Shown piece by piece: positions 38,933 to 50,900 of a stretch of DNA of 64,000 nt. The notes under the pieces were generated by a model. The model was not told the DNA's origin and ran no database searches. It saw nothing but the letters and a program-made list of their open reading frames with translations. The position numbers and the translations under genes are program-made. The DNA is from Gonapodya prolifera JEL478. Its lineage: Eukaryota; Monoblepharomycota; Monoblepharidomycetes; Monoblepharidales; Gonapodyaceae. The stretch is from positions 124,001-188,000 of the forward strand of contig KQ965771.1 in NCBI GenBank assembly GCA_001574975.1, read 5' to 3'. Numbering within the stretch: position 1 is the stretch's first letter; each line of letters begins with the position of its first letter.

Positions 38933-40576
38933 TCACACCGACTTCGCTTTAACTTCCCTCCCCCTTGCCACATCCGCCCACGCCTCATCGTCGTCCATAA
39001 CCGAGTCGGACGTAGAGGCGGCTTCAAGCGCTGGATCCGCGATATGCGCGACGCGAAACTTGGCTAACCAGTTGCGGGCGGCGTTGTTGTGGAAGTACAC
39101 GCCGCCGTTGAACTGGTATGTGACGTCCTGGGAGTGGGTGGTGGGGGTGTGAGTGATCGTCAGTCGATGGTGTACTCATCAAGCAAAAGTCTATCTGATG
39201 TTCACTCACATGCCCGATGGAGAATTTGAGCAGGTTGGCACCGCCTGGATGTTGGTGCATGAACTCCTTGACGGTGTACACGACGCCGTCGATGGCGAGG
39301 AGTTGGTCGGCGGGGGCGTGAGCTTTGACTGTTGTGGTGAGAGACTCATCAACGGTGGCCCAGGCACGCAGATGGGGCAATCGGCACTCACACTCTGCAA
39401 ACGTCCACTTTGGCAACTCTTCCACCGGCTCGCCAAAGTCCAACATCCCTTTCTCCTCTTGGATCTTCTTCTCCACCATCGTCAACTCTCCCTTCCGAAT
39501 CTCGCCCTCCTCAAACTCCTTCAACCCCCACGTCAGCCCCACCAGACTCGCCGCCCAAATCACCCACTTTGTCGGGTCGTACTCCCACCACTTGACCCCG
39601 TTCCTGTAATCGTTGGGGAACTCGTGGTGGAAGTTGTGGTTGCCCTCGCCGAATGTTACCAGGGCGGTGATGAAGTGGTTGCGAGGTGTGAGGCGGTCGT
39701 CGAATGGTTGGGTGCCGAGGAGGTGTGCTAGGGAGTTGACGCAGAATGTGGCGTGGTGCAGAAGGACCTGGCGGGTTATGCCGGCGTAGAAGAGGCCGCC
39801 CTGGTGGTGTGGGGAAGTTGTTACGCCCCGTGCGGTGAGAAGAAGGAGTGAAAGTCGAGCGATCTCACCCGCCAATCTCCCCAACCAAGCCCAGCGACCA
39901 GCATGGGGAACACAAATGACCCAAACACCGCAATGGGCAGATAATACTTGTGCTGCCACCTCACGATCCACAACCCATCCAAATCCCTCACATCCACCAC
40001 GCCCCTATTCTCCCTTCTCTGCTTCACGAGCATCCACCCAACATGGCACCACAGCGCGCCCTGCTTCGCGCTGTGTGGGTCCTTGGGCGTGTCGGTGTAC
40101 CGGTGGTGCTGGCGGTGCTTCCGGGACCACCAGAGGATGGAGCCCTGAAATGCTGACGCGCCGAAGAAGGCGAAGATGGTTTGGTAGAGGGTGGAGGCGG
40201 AGTAGGATTTGTGGGACCAGAGGCGGTGGTAGCCTGAAGAAGTGCCATGTGGGTGGAATGGTAAATGCGTGAAAGGATCATGTATCATTGACGTGAAGAT
40301 GTGGACTTGTGATAAGTCGCTTCTCAACCCACCGGCAGTGATTCCCAATCCCGCGCACGAATACCACACGAACGACCACACTCCCGTCTTCCAATTCAAG
40401 GGGGTTGTCGCGATCCCATACGCGGCCAGAGCGAGCGTGGCCGTCAAGAGAATCGTGTGGAACCAGTTGACGTTTGACCAGGAGTAGACCTGCTCCTGCG
40501 TTCCCAAGAGTTGTTGTTGGGTGTACGAATGCTGCACGTTAGCGCCGCGCCGTTGATCGAGTGTGGTGTCCGCCAT
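38933..40576 (-). CDS. OLE1: Delta-9 fatty acid desaturase with C-terminal cytochrome b5 domain
   Basis: This is an ER-membrane stearoyl-CoA desaturase, making oleate/palmitoleate from saturated acyl-CoA. The three histidine boxes of the di-iron site are visible: HRLWSH, HRQHH and HNFHHEFP. Membrane helices precede and follow the second box. The C-terminal fused cytochrome b5 domain has its haem-ligand motif HQHPGG and a second part, FNGGVYFHNNAA. Fusion of desaturase and b5 is typical of fungal Ole1. Exons are separated by several short introns. The start is ATG at 40576 (MADTTLDQRR) and the stop is at 38933-38935. Confidence 0.93.
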
Positions 40577-41554
40577 TGCAAGCGTATAGACTGAATCGAG
40601 TCAGGAGGACCGAACCCGTCAGCCACGCGGCAATGCACCGAATCAAAAATGCGCGACAACCTCCGCGGGTGACTCACAGTCCGATCAGTTTTCGCTCTCT
40701 TGCCGATGATATTGGCGCCGCCCTCGTGAAACCAGATCGCTAGCAAGAGCATCGCATCGCATCGCCCCCTTTTAAACGCTTTGGTGGTTGCGTGGCGTCA
40801 CATGTTTTTGGGGAAGCATACTCACGTTTTGGGTGCCAAGCATGTGACAAGTTTTGGGGAGCTCGGTGCTCCCAGTTGGAAAATATCCGGATTTTGGGGT
40901 AATGTGGGTCCGGGAAAGGAGCGAGAGAGCTTCAATTTTGCGACAGGTCGAGGTCGATTTCTCAGATTTCTGCCAATGGCTCAGAACAGCGCGTTATCGT
41001 GGCGGGAAGGTGGCAGCTGTGGCCTGTGAAGGTTCAGTCCGATTCAACCGCGGGCAACTTTCTGAGCAGAAAACACACCATTGTAGCAGATAAAATTCTT
41101 TAGATTCAAAAAAAGATGTTCGATTGTCGCCTTGAAGATTGAATACCCGTCCGTGTCCACCTGGGCGTTTAAACCTGTTTTGCCTCGGCCCATTGTCCCC
41201 GTATTTTGAATGTTTCGGGATGGTGTTTCGATAAAGTCAAAGACTTTGCTTGAGTACAGCTGTTTGCAAGAGGAGACGCAGCCGAATAGTTCTTGCCATG
41301 TGCATTGGGGCGTGTACACGGAGACCGACTTAGAAGTGTACCTACCCTTGTTCCATGTGCTAATTAAATTTCAAAGTATTGTGGGATGATAATGAGTAAC
41401 AGCTCCCACGCCTGATCACATGCAATCACCAGTAGTGGCCCTGGACGACCCCCTTCGAGCTACCCAAAACTTGTCACCCGCAGTTCGTTACCGTGACGCG
41501 CCCCACGACGCAGACCCCCAGGAAACGCTGGATCATTCCATTTTTACCATTGCT
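40577..41554. other. Intergenic region
   Basis: The desaturase promoter side and a stretch without a convincing gene. A minus-strand ORF at 41044-41319 (91 residues) has no recognised motif. The reading frame of the following F-box-like pseudogene is open from 41420, but homology to its duplicate begins around the ATG at 41555. Confidence 0.4.
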
Positions 41555-42444
41555 ATGGATTCCTCTTCGTCCATCAACGCATATGCCTCCACCCAATCAC
41601 CCATCCGGCCTGCCGACGTGGCATGCCATATTCACCTTCGCGACCTCTCCGCCGAAATCCTTCACATCATTTTCGACCTCCTCGCGACAGATTCCCTGGA
41701 AAACATCAGTCTCACCTGTCACCGAGCCAGCAGCATCGAGTCGCAGCTCCGGATGTGGACGACTCCGATCGCGACAGGCCGCACCTTGGAGGGCGCGTAC
41801 ACGTCGACATCGGAGTGGGAGCAGGCCGTCCGAACTACCGTCGCGATTCCGCCGTTTTTTGAGTTTGGTGGAAACTCCTAGCCCTTCACCGCCTGCGTGG
41901 CTCTATCGATCTCAGCCGCGACTAACTCCCCCTTGATGTAACAATCATCCTGCACATCCTCCACACGTTCGTGTCGCTGCGCGAAGCAAAGTTTGCTCGG
42001 TGCCTTGCTTTGGGCATGTCGTTTGTGGAGAACGAGGATCGGGATCGCGTTTCATTGTGGGCGGAACGGGGACTGCAGTTGATGGACCTTTCCGACAGCA
42101 TGGCGAGCACAACGGACAACGCGAAGGGGCCCATGAAGGGGAAACAGCGACCGTTCCCTCTTGCGTGGAACAACGTGCAACTTGATCCATCTTTGACACG
42201 GTGCCATGACTTGGTGAGCCATGTTCGCCGTTTCTTCACCTATCCGCAGCTATGCAGCAACTGCCAAGGAGATGTATTGAGCTCGTGGATGGGTTTTCCT
42301 CCATGCCATTCCTGCTTGACTTCTGAGGCGTGCCTCCAATGTGGGATGCAATATCGAGACATGATTCACCCACATGACAATCAAAGGTCTCACGCTGAGT
42401 TTCGGTTCTGCGATTCGCGCCGAGTCATGCGCACGCATCTATGA
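41555..42444 (+). pseudogene. F-box-like gene, copy A (frameshifted)
   Basis: The N-terminal part encodes an F-box-like segment (LSAEILHIIFDLLATDSLEN, then ISLTCHRAS) followed by a region shared with a second, inverted copy at 44116-44994. Relative to that copy, an extra T in a T-run near 41856 shifts the frame, and further small indels occur before 41940. The frame then resumes as FVSLREAKFARCLALGMSF and continues to a C-terminal zinc-like region (CSNCQGD, CHSCLTSEACLQCG), ending at 42442-42444. It is probably a dead copy of an F-box/zinc protein. Confidence 0.65.
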
Positions 42445-42637
42445 GACAGTAGTATCCAGAGTTTATGTGTCAGATGCTGTCGGACTGCGTGCACGGTTCG
42501 AGGACTAAGGCGAGTTTAGAAGTATATGTTCCTTTCCTTTTGTTTTATGGTAACCCGTCTCCGAGGAGCTGTCGGCCGGGCATCACTTTGGATTCCCTGA
42601 AGTAAATTGTTTTACAAAATAATTGTAGAATCCGTCA

Positions 42638-44113
42638 TCAAATAAGCCTGTACCGCTCCGGCAGCGTCGGGGTCTGCTTCATATACATGGGCAACGCCGT
42701 ATCAATCTACCACCAAACGCGCACGTCTATCAAATCACATCTCCACCAAAACGCCACCGTCAACTCACCCCACCGTCCGCAATCCAGGTCGCCCCGCTCA
42801 CGTAACTCGCCTCGTCACTCGCCAAGAATGCCACCACGTTGGCCATTTCCTCCGGTCTCCCTGTCCTACCCACACCGGGCGTTTTGGACGTGAATTGGGG
42901 CACTTCGGAGTCGGCGGCCGTCATGCCGGTTTCGATATATCCGGGGGCGAGCGTGTTGATCCGCACGTGGGAAGTGTTGGAGAGTTGGTAGGAGGCGGTT
43001 TCGGCGAGACTGTTTGCCGCTGTTCATAAGGCCCGGCGGACATCATCAGTCAGTCTCACAGACGTCCAAACAACAAACCACCCCCTTCGCCACCCCCTTC
43101 CCCTCCCCTCCCCACAACCATCTGCCCACCAGCTTTACTCGCCACATAATCCGCCGAAATCCTCGCACCCAACATGGGCACGCCCGACGTGCTTCCATTA
43201 ATAACAATCGACCCGCCCGGGGAGGTCTTGCCACCGCCGAGGAGTTGCATGGCGGGAATACCGTGTTTGAGGCAGAAGAAGGGGTGAAGGACGTTGGTCT
43301 GGTGGTTGGAGTTGACGGCAGTCCACACGTCAGTTCAGATTCATGAGGTAATTTGCGGTGACAGATCAAGGGCACGGTACGAATACGTACGCGGAGAGTG
43401 TACATGAAATCCTCTTCGGTTATTTCGGTGAGTGGGGTGGAGTCGAGGTTTGTGCCACTGTTGATGGGCGATGTCAAAGGTCCCGACGTGCGTGAGAAGT
43501 GATATTCCATAGCAATGTCGCCAGGCAGTTCTAGCCTCCACATCGAGCGTATTTCCGTCGAATTCCGGAAAATATACGCTCCGAGCTCCTCCGCACTCTG
43601 TCCGACCACCAGTCGTAATGGAAACTCACCCCCACCCAGCATTCGCAAACACGACATCCACCCGTCCCCACCGCTTGACCATCTCGTCAAACACCTTCTT
43701 CATATCAGCCTCACTAGCCGCCTCGGCCTCGATCGCAATCGCGTCGGTGGCAGGGTGCTTGGAATGGATTTTATCTGCGAGTGTAGCGGCGGCGGCTAGC
43801 TTGGCGGGGCCGGGGCGGCAAGTGAGGACGACGGCTTTGGCCCTGCAAAGAGCAAGAATAGGAGTGGAAGTGTAAGACGAGTTCGGGAATTGTGAGCTGT
43901 GAGAAGCGAGGGCTGATTCGTACCCCTCAGCTGCGAACTTGACTGCGGTCGCGAATCCGATGCCGGACTCGTTTCCAGCGCCTTAGTGTGGGGTAAGTGA
44001 GTGGATCGATGACACGGCGAGGTGGATTTGGGTCAGGAAACGAGTGATGAGCAGCAGTTGTCGGCGCATCACTCACCAGTCGCAAGGCATACTTTTCCGT
44101 CGAGTCGTCCCAT
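42638..44113 (-). CDS. Short-chain dehydrogenase/reductase
   Basis: This is a classical SDR NAD(P)-dependent oxidoreductase assembled from about five exons. The start is MGRLDGKVCLATG (ATG at 44113), and the glycine motif continues across an intron as AGNESGIGFA. FANAGWG follows (NAG motif), then the catalytic block: serine in SIVINGSTSG and the YxxxK pair in ADYVASKAG. The C-terminal signature is INTLAPGYIETGM, then YVSGATWIADGG. The last exon, after a phase-0 intron, encodes IDTALPMYMKQTP and ends at a TGA (42638-42640). The substrate is unknown. It lies between two inverted F-box-like pseudogenes, one of which ends 3 bp upstream of its start codon. Confidence 0.85.
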
Positions 44114-44115
44114 TC

Positions 44116-44994
44116 CTACAGCGATGCGTCCAGCAAATCGGCCGCAAAGAAGTAAAAGGTGAAGAGTGGGGAACAACGGGCCGCAAAGAGTTCGCGAAAC
44201 GAAGGGTGGCCACAGACCGGACCATATCGGACCAACGCACGCCCACACCCTGCCCACTTCTTTTGTACTAACACACAAAAATAGAATGCTCCTAAGCTAT
44301 ACCTCCTCCACATGCCACAAAACGCAATGGGACTAAGTCTGTTGTTCGTTGAGCTCGCCATGCTGTCGGAAAGGTCCATCAACTGCAGTCCCCGTTCCGC
44401 CCACAATGAAACGCGATCCCGATCCTCGTTCTCCACAAACGACATGCCCAAAGCAAGGCACCGAGCAAACTTTGCTTCGCGCAGCGACAAGAACGTGTGG
44501 AGGATGTGCAGGATGATTGTTACATCAAGGGGGAGGAAGTCGGCTGAGATCGATAGAGACGACGCCGGCGGTGAAGGGCGAGGAGTTTCCACCAAACTCA
44601 AAAACCGCGAAATCGCGACGGCAGTTCTGATGGCCTGGTCCCACTCCGATGTCGACGTGTACGTGCCCTCCATTGGGAAGGTGTATCCTGTCGCGATTTT
44701 TGTACTCATCGACATCCCGAGCTGAGACACGATGAGGCTGGCTCGGCGACAGGTAAGGCTAATGTTTACCAGTGAATCTGTCGCAAGGAGGTCGAAAATG
44801 GTGTGGAGGAGTTCGGTGCGAAGGCTGAGACGTTGGATTTCCGAAGTCACTGGTAGGATGGGTGATTGGGTGGAGGCGCATGCGCGAGGCAGTGATGCTG
44901 GTTCCATGAACGAAGAAGAATCGATGTCAATGGGTTTTCCCAACGTTTCCTGGGGTTTGATGTTGTTTGCAACCCAAACGTTTCTATTATGCAA
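44116..44994 (-). pseudogene. F-box-like gene, copy B (inverted, 3'-truncated)
   Basis: This is a minus-strand relative of copy A. It shares LLHTIFDLLATDSLVN, ISLTCRRAS, YTSTSEWDQAIRT and the block SLREAKFARCLALGMSFVE through WAERGLQLMDLSDSMAS. Homology stops after that block. The tail is unrelated sequence running into the SDR promoter region, so the zinc-like C terminus present in copy A is missing. The frame is otherwise open. The shared segments are nearly identical at nucleotide level, pointing to a recent duplication or gene conversion. Confidence 0.65.
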
Positions 44995-45228
44995 GTAAAG
45001 GTACCCAACCCTTCAATTCACAAAAGAACAAAGTTCATTTTGCCTCCCAACTCATGCGACAATTACAAGGATGAATCTGTACCTGGAGATACTGAGAATC
45101 AACCCTGTGCCCCCATTTCTCCCCTGCTAGCTGATATACAAATTACCTAAGTATTTTAGACGTGCCCGCGCCCTCCTTTTGCGGACACGCTCCCCCTTCT
45201 CCAATCTTTCTAAACACGGTTCCACTTG

Positions 45229-46082
45229 TTACTTTCCCACCTCCATGGCCTTCCGGAACGCCACATTTTTCACAATCCTGCTCCCACCCTTGAGAACCTG
45301 TACACCATCCAATCCAGTCAGTCCTGCTCCCTCTCCTCCTGCAACCGTGTCCCATTTCCCCATCGCCAACTCCGCCAGGAACCTACCCAGCGGCTCGGTG
45401 GGAGATGTCATGCCAGCCACGGCTGTTCTCATGACGGGGAGCATGGTCCGCATCATGAGACCATTGAAACGTTGCGGAAGATACGGAGCGATGGCTGTGT
45501 GGCCTGTGGGGTCGACACCGCCTGGGCGGACGGTTGTGACGTGGAAGGATGTGGGGTGTTCGGCTTGGAAATCGTCAAGAGCGAGTTCTGTCGCGCCCTT
45601 GACGCGGCCGAAAACAGGAGTGAGGAAGCCTGGGGTATGGGTGGCGCCTTCTCCGGAGACGTAGACGAAGCGGAAAGGGGAGGTCGGAGCTGAGAGGGAC
45701 GCGAAGGCGCGGGCAGCAGCGAGTGTAAAGTCCTGCGTGATTTTGATGTAGTCGCTGGAGATGGGAGGCGAATGTCAGAATGAGATCTTGGAAAGGGGTT
45801 GAAGCGGGAGGCGAAAACTCACGATTTGGACACCTCTGTTTGACTGATACCGAGAGCCCATACACAGCCTGTCGCGCCACGTAGCTGTGCGAGCAGGTCC
45901 TGGTCGTAGGTGAGGAAATCTTTCTGGATGAGCACGTTGATTCTGGGATCGTTGAGAGCGTCCGCCATAGGAACCGATCGACGCGCGAGGATGGTGATCT
46001 TCGTGACATCCTTCGCCTTGACAAGACCGTCGAGAGCAGCGAGTCCGACGAGTCCAGTCGCGCCAGTGAGAATGAGATGCAT
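45229..46082 (-). CDS. NAD(P)-binding Rossmann-fold protein (atypical SDR / NmrA-HTATIP2 like)
   Basis: Two exons are seen. Exon 1 (from ATG 46082) begins with the Rossmann nucleotide motif HLILTGATGLVGLAALDG and continues KITILARRSVP and CVWALGISQ. An intron (starting near 45820) is followed by DYIKITQDFTLAAARAF, the YVSGEGA strand, and a C-terminal region ending VAFRKAMEVGK at 45229. The pattern (TGATGxVG, ARRS, ALG, VSGxGA) resembles HTATIP2/TIP30-like and other atypical SDRs, which act as oxidoreductases or redox sensors. The canonical YxxxK pair is not evident. The specific reaction is unknown. Confidence 0.8.
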
Positions 46083-46503
46083 TGGGCGCGAGAGAGCGGA
46101 GATGCGCGACTAATTCAGCGTGGGTTCTACAAATAATGTTCGATCGGATTATCCGAAAAGTCCGAGCACCTCTCTTCAAAACGTCACACCTGCATGCGTT
46201 TGTCAATTGTCTCAGATTATGTAAGGTCTCGCTGACACCACTATCCTATCCCTCCAAGTACACCAGCACCATTCTATGAATCACTCGATGTACTCGATCC
46301 AACCAATTAGGAGAGCCGTTCATGCTCGAGGTTTGCTTCGCCGTACCTGCCTACCGAACCATCGAGTTTTACGAACAAAGGTGTGAGTGAAACATTCAGT
46401 CAACAAGTTGTAGTCAACACGACCCTGTCGCCGTGGAAGACACTCCTCTGCGGTTTCGAGGCTTTGCAGCCACTTGCCCTGACAACTGGGAAAGCACTCG
46501 CCG
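46083..46503. other. Intergenic region
   Basis: This is the promoter side of the NAD(P)-binding gene. No gene or repeat was recognised. Confidence 0.5.
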
Positions 46504-47230
46504 TCACGAGCCACCGTCAATGTTGAAACTAACTTGAAGGTATGTAGATGGATCAGAGTTGGCAAGATTTGGCTTATAATGTTGCTCGCAGGAAGGACGG
46601 CGGACCTGCACTAGAGCCATTATGGACTCGACAGGTTTGTATTGATCAAGGACAAACAATTTGGTAGAAGTACTAGAATTCCCTTGGAGGGGGAGGGGGG
46701 GGATGGAAAAGGAACGGGTGCATGTAAATGCAGAAGGTTTCGACTTTTCGACTGGTCCTCGCTTTCCGCACCAGGATATCCTTCCATCACGTAATAGCGC
46801 TTCTTGAGTCAGTAGTAGCAGTAGTTCTTGCGTTCCTGTTTTAAAATCACCGCAATAACGCAGTACAATAGCGTCTATCGCCCGAATTCCGCTCTTCCAT
46901 TGCATCTTCGGTGCAGAATATCCCCAAAACGCCTTCAGAAGAGTGCGACCTTCAGGCAAATCAGCAAGTCAGTGTAACACATCAACACAAATAGCCGTTT
47001 GCCATCGACCAAGTCGATACTCAGGACACGCCACGGGAACGCCGTTCGTAGTAGTGTCCCATAACGCAAGACGACTCACCTCCTCCCCCTTTATCCAAAT
47101 ATGTCCCTTGCAACCCTGCTTTCGGAGGGGTTTTCCCCACGTTGTGGACAGCCTCAATAATCCACAACACCGGCGACAAGTGCCTGCGGTGAATAGCAGG
47201 CGGGCCGCTCGCGACGAGGCATTCGCAAGC
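46504..47230 (-). pseudogene. Broken ORF, unknown family
   Basis: Reading the minus strand, one frame runs from SSRAARLLFTAGTCRRCCG through CKGHIWIKGEEVSRLALWD and RWQTAICVDVLH to a single in-frame TGA near 46968. It then continues in the same frame as LADLPEGRTLLKAFWGYSAP and on to ~46504. Paired cysteines (CRRCC) suggest a zinc-like start. I do not recognise the family. It may be a decayed gene, or the TGA may lie within an unrecognised intron. Confidence 0.4.
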
Positions 47231-47992
47231 GACCTAAAGAGCCACCACCCCTGGGATCGTACCCCACCCTGCACCGCGTCTTCCGCGCGTGCTGCTAGAC
47301 AGTTCCTATGGCATCGCTTGAGGGGTTATGTGTTGACTCCGAAAAGCTCCGTTCTTGAATGGGTAGGACGCATTCCGGCGGAATCCCGCGGAAGCAAAGA
47401 GTGTGTTGGTTCCGTGGGTCTCTTTGAGCGAGGAACGGAGTCAGCGACAGGGCAGAGCTCTAATGGCGGGCACGCTTACGATGTGACAGAAAGGAAGGGC
47501 GATTGGCGGTGTTAAAAGGCTGGGGTGACAGAAGATTCAACTGACTCGACCGCAGCGCGGCGGTTTCTCTGGACACAAACGCCATCGCGAACCCAAACGT
47601 CGACGGGAGAATCAGACACGGAGAATTACGACGCGAAAAGGAGAAATGTGAGCGTTGGGATGCAGAGGAGCGTGATTGGGTCTGTGGCGGGGTGGGTGTG
47701 GGGTTGGCTGCCGGTTGATGGAGAAGGGTGCGGGGCCGGGTGGGCAGGAGGGTTGAGATGGAGGGGAAGGAAGCGTATGATATGGTGGGAATATGGAAAT
47801 AACGGAATGGCGTGGCTGCCTGCGATGCTATCCCTGTGCATCTCCCCATCTCTGCTCTGGTGACTTAACTCGTCCCTACCTTCTCTCATACTGCCCTGCT
47901 CCTTTACCTTCTAATCTCTGACCTGCTCTCCCGATCCTTCCACGGTCACCCTCTCGCCTCTCGTGTATCCACCCTCCGCACTCTCAGTCTCC
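47231..47992. other. Intergenic region upstream of the PAS kinase
   Basis: No convincing gene was found. Pyrimidine-rich sequence lies just before the PAS kinase start (47840-47990), as is common in fungal promoters. Overlapping ORFs in several frames have no recognisable motif. Confidence 0.4.
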
Positions 47993-50900
47993 ATGTCGCA
48001 CCCCCACGCCTTCGTCACGGACTCGCGCACAGTCTCCTCCCTTTCCCAAATGCCCACCGACGACGAAGTCACCGATTTCGAGGAATCGTTTGACCCCTTA
48101 CAAGCATCCCGCATCTCTGTTCCCGACTATGAAGCCCAAATCGCCTACCCAGCACGATCACCTTACCTCCCCACCGCACCTCCACCGTTCGACACATCGG
48201 GCGTGACGTCGACATTTTTGCTCGACTTCGCGGTGCCCGAGACTGGAGCGGCGGCGGCGACGCAAGGAGCGCTGACGGCGAATGGCAAGGAAGACGTCGC
48301 ATGGGTGGACTCGCACTCGTCCAACGGAACCGCCATACACCCAACAACGGCTCTTGAAGACTCGTCCTATAACCCTTTCTTTGGCGCCGTGGCTGTCCAA
48401 CCACTCAGCGGCCCTCAATCTCCCTCTTTCACCCAACCAGCCGGGCACACCTCGCCGGACCCCGACACCTCATCGTCCCTCCCAACAATCGTCACAACAC
48501 CCTCCTCATCCCCACCAATCCCCGTCCCGTCCCTCCCCACGAGCCCAACCTCACCCTCCCACCCAAACCCGCAACCTTCCCCAACCGACGCCACTTCCTC
48601 TGACCCAATCCCACGGCACGCCACACCAGGCGCCTTCTCCACCTACACCGTCTCCACCGACGACCCGCACCACCACTCGCTCTCCCTGTCCCGCTCTCGG
48701 CACTCCTCCACCTCACCCTTCCACTCCCACTCGCGAGGATCCTCACCGGGCCCGGCGACCTCCCTCCGCTTCCTCCCCCCGACGCAAGCAATGGCGACAA
48801 GCGACTCTGCGGGGGTCATCCTGACGGCCAACGAAGGGTGGTGCCGGACGTTCGGGGTCGGTGAAGCCGAGGTCGTGGGCCGTTCCGCGCTGGGTTTCAT
48901 CGCGGAGCCGTACAGGAGCCGCCAAGAGACTTTTTTGAAGGCGCGCGGGAAAGTAGGCGAGGGAAGGGACGCGGTCGTGGTGTGCGGGAAGGTGGTCCGG
49001 GTCGTGAAAGGCGGTGGGAGGTCCGCGGCGGCGAGTTTGTGGCTTAAGGAGCGGTGGGTTGGCGTGGAGGGCCAGGTGGGAGCGGGAGCGGGGGTTGACG
49101 CAGAGGGTGTGACGGACGGGCTGGAGGACGGAAGAGGGGAGAAGGCTGGGGAGGGAGTGAGGAGGGAAAAGAGGGAAAGGATATACATGTGGGTGTTTGA
49201 GGAGATCAAGGAGAATAAAGTCACACTGGTCGTGACGGGGCAGGTGCGTTCGTCTCGTTAGTCTGTGTTGTTGTCTTATCTGAAGTGGGCACTCCAACCC
49301 CGATCGTCACGCGCCCTCCAACCACTACCCACCCAACTCATGAATGTAGGGCAAAATACTCTCCGCCATGGGGGCGTCGGAAGAAATCTTTGGTTACACC
49401 GACGATGAACTCCCACTGAAACGGCTCTCAGACCTCATCCCCTCGCTGCGTCCCAACCCGGGCACTCCGGGGACTCCCATGACACCCTCTACGTTCTTCT
49501 CCGTCACGTCGGGGCCACAGACCCCCGGGGGTCCCATCAACTGGGAAGCGATCGACAAGCTCAAGTTCTTTGGCGGCGTGACGAGGCAGGGTCTCACTGT
49601 CCCCGTCATCGCCAAAGTGGTGGACGAAGAAGCCGCCTGGGATGCAGACGGGGCGGGCGATGGTGACCCCCTGTCGCCCACACCTCCACCCGTGCCGCCC
49701 GGAGCTCGTGTCGTGCAAGTCATTTCCATGCCCACGATTGCGGGGGTCGTGACGGCGAATGGCGAGACGGGTGTCGTAGAGTCGTGCAATACGGTGTTTG
49801 CCAAGTACTTGTTCGGCGTCAGTTCCAAGGACGTGGTGGGCAAGGTTGTGGTCACGGAGATGGTACCCCAGTTCTGGACGCTCGTGCAGAGGATGCAGGG
49901 CGGCGGCGAGGGCGAGGGTGGTGCGGGTGTGGCGGGCGGGAACGGGGTGACGACGATCCGGTCGGCGTTTTCAACTGCCCAGGGTGGTGGCGAGTCCGTC
50001 CCACCCTCGCCATACTTCCCGGCCACCCCGTCCGCGTACCCACCGACACCGGGACACTACGACGGGTTCTCCGCCACGCCGACGCCGACCCCAACCACGG
50101 CGCACCCCGACGGGACACCCACACCCCACCGGGCGGTGAAGACGACGGGAGTCGTGGCGTACCACCGCGATGGGACTGCGTTCAACGTGGATGTGCAGAT
50201 CCGGGAAGTGAAAGGCGCGCAGGGGGGCACGACGTACGCGATGTGGGTCACGTACGACCGGTTCGCGGGGGCGCGGCAGGCGGTGCTTGTGCGGCACGAG
50301 GCGGCGCGAGAGGCGGCCGGCGGGAGGGGGGACGGCGGGGATGCGATTGCGGAGGGCGCAGGGGTTCCGGAGAGGACGGACACGGACTCCCCGGCGGCAG
50401 TAGGGAGGGCGCGGGATGGAAAGAAGAAGACGATATTGGATTACGAGGTGATGGAGACGATTGGGGAAGGGGCGTATGGGTTCGTGAAGCATGTCGTGCG
50501 GAGGGGGGATGCGGGACGGGTGAGTGTTGGTGGGATCGATGTGCCGTGGTGTGGTATGGGGCCGGCGTTGAAAGGGATGGACCTTACCCAACTCCACACC
50601 CCACCCCCACCTCAGCGCGTATACGTCCTCAAATACGTCATCAAAACGCGCATCCTGGTGGACACTTGGATCCGAGACCGCGAGCTCGGGAGCATCCCGC
50701 AGGAGATCCACGTGCTAAACTACCTCCGCAAGCACCCGCACCCGTGCGTGTGTCGCATGACGGAGTACTTTGAGGACGAGGAGTATTACTATGTCGAGAT
50801 GGCAAGGCATGGTGTCGGGATGGATTTGTGAGTTGAATCGAGTGGTGTGATTGTTCGGGGATTTCGGTTGGATCGTACTCGTGTCGGGGGTGGCAGGTTT

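Noticed and set aside
46943-47515. 190-residue plus-strand ORF
   Set aside because: It overlaps the long minus-strand broken frame, has no motif and has a composition typical of an open antisense frame.
48282-48824. Pro/Ser/Thr-rich ORFs in other frames within the PAS kinase N terminus
   Set aside because: GC-rich disordered coding sequence opens all frames; the PAS kinase frame is the one with conserved domains.
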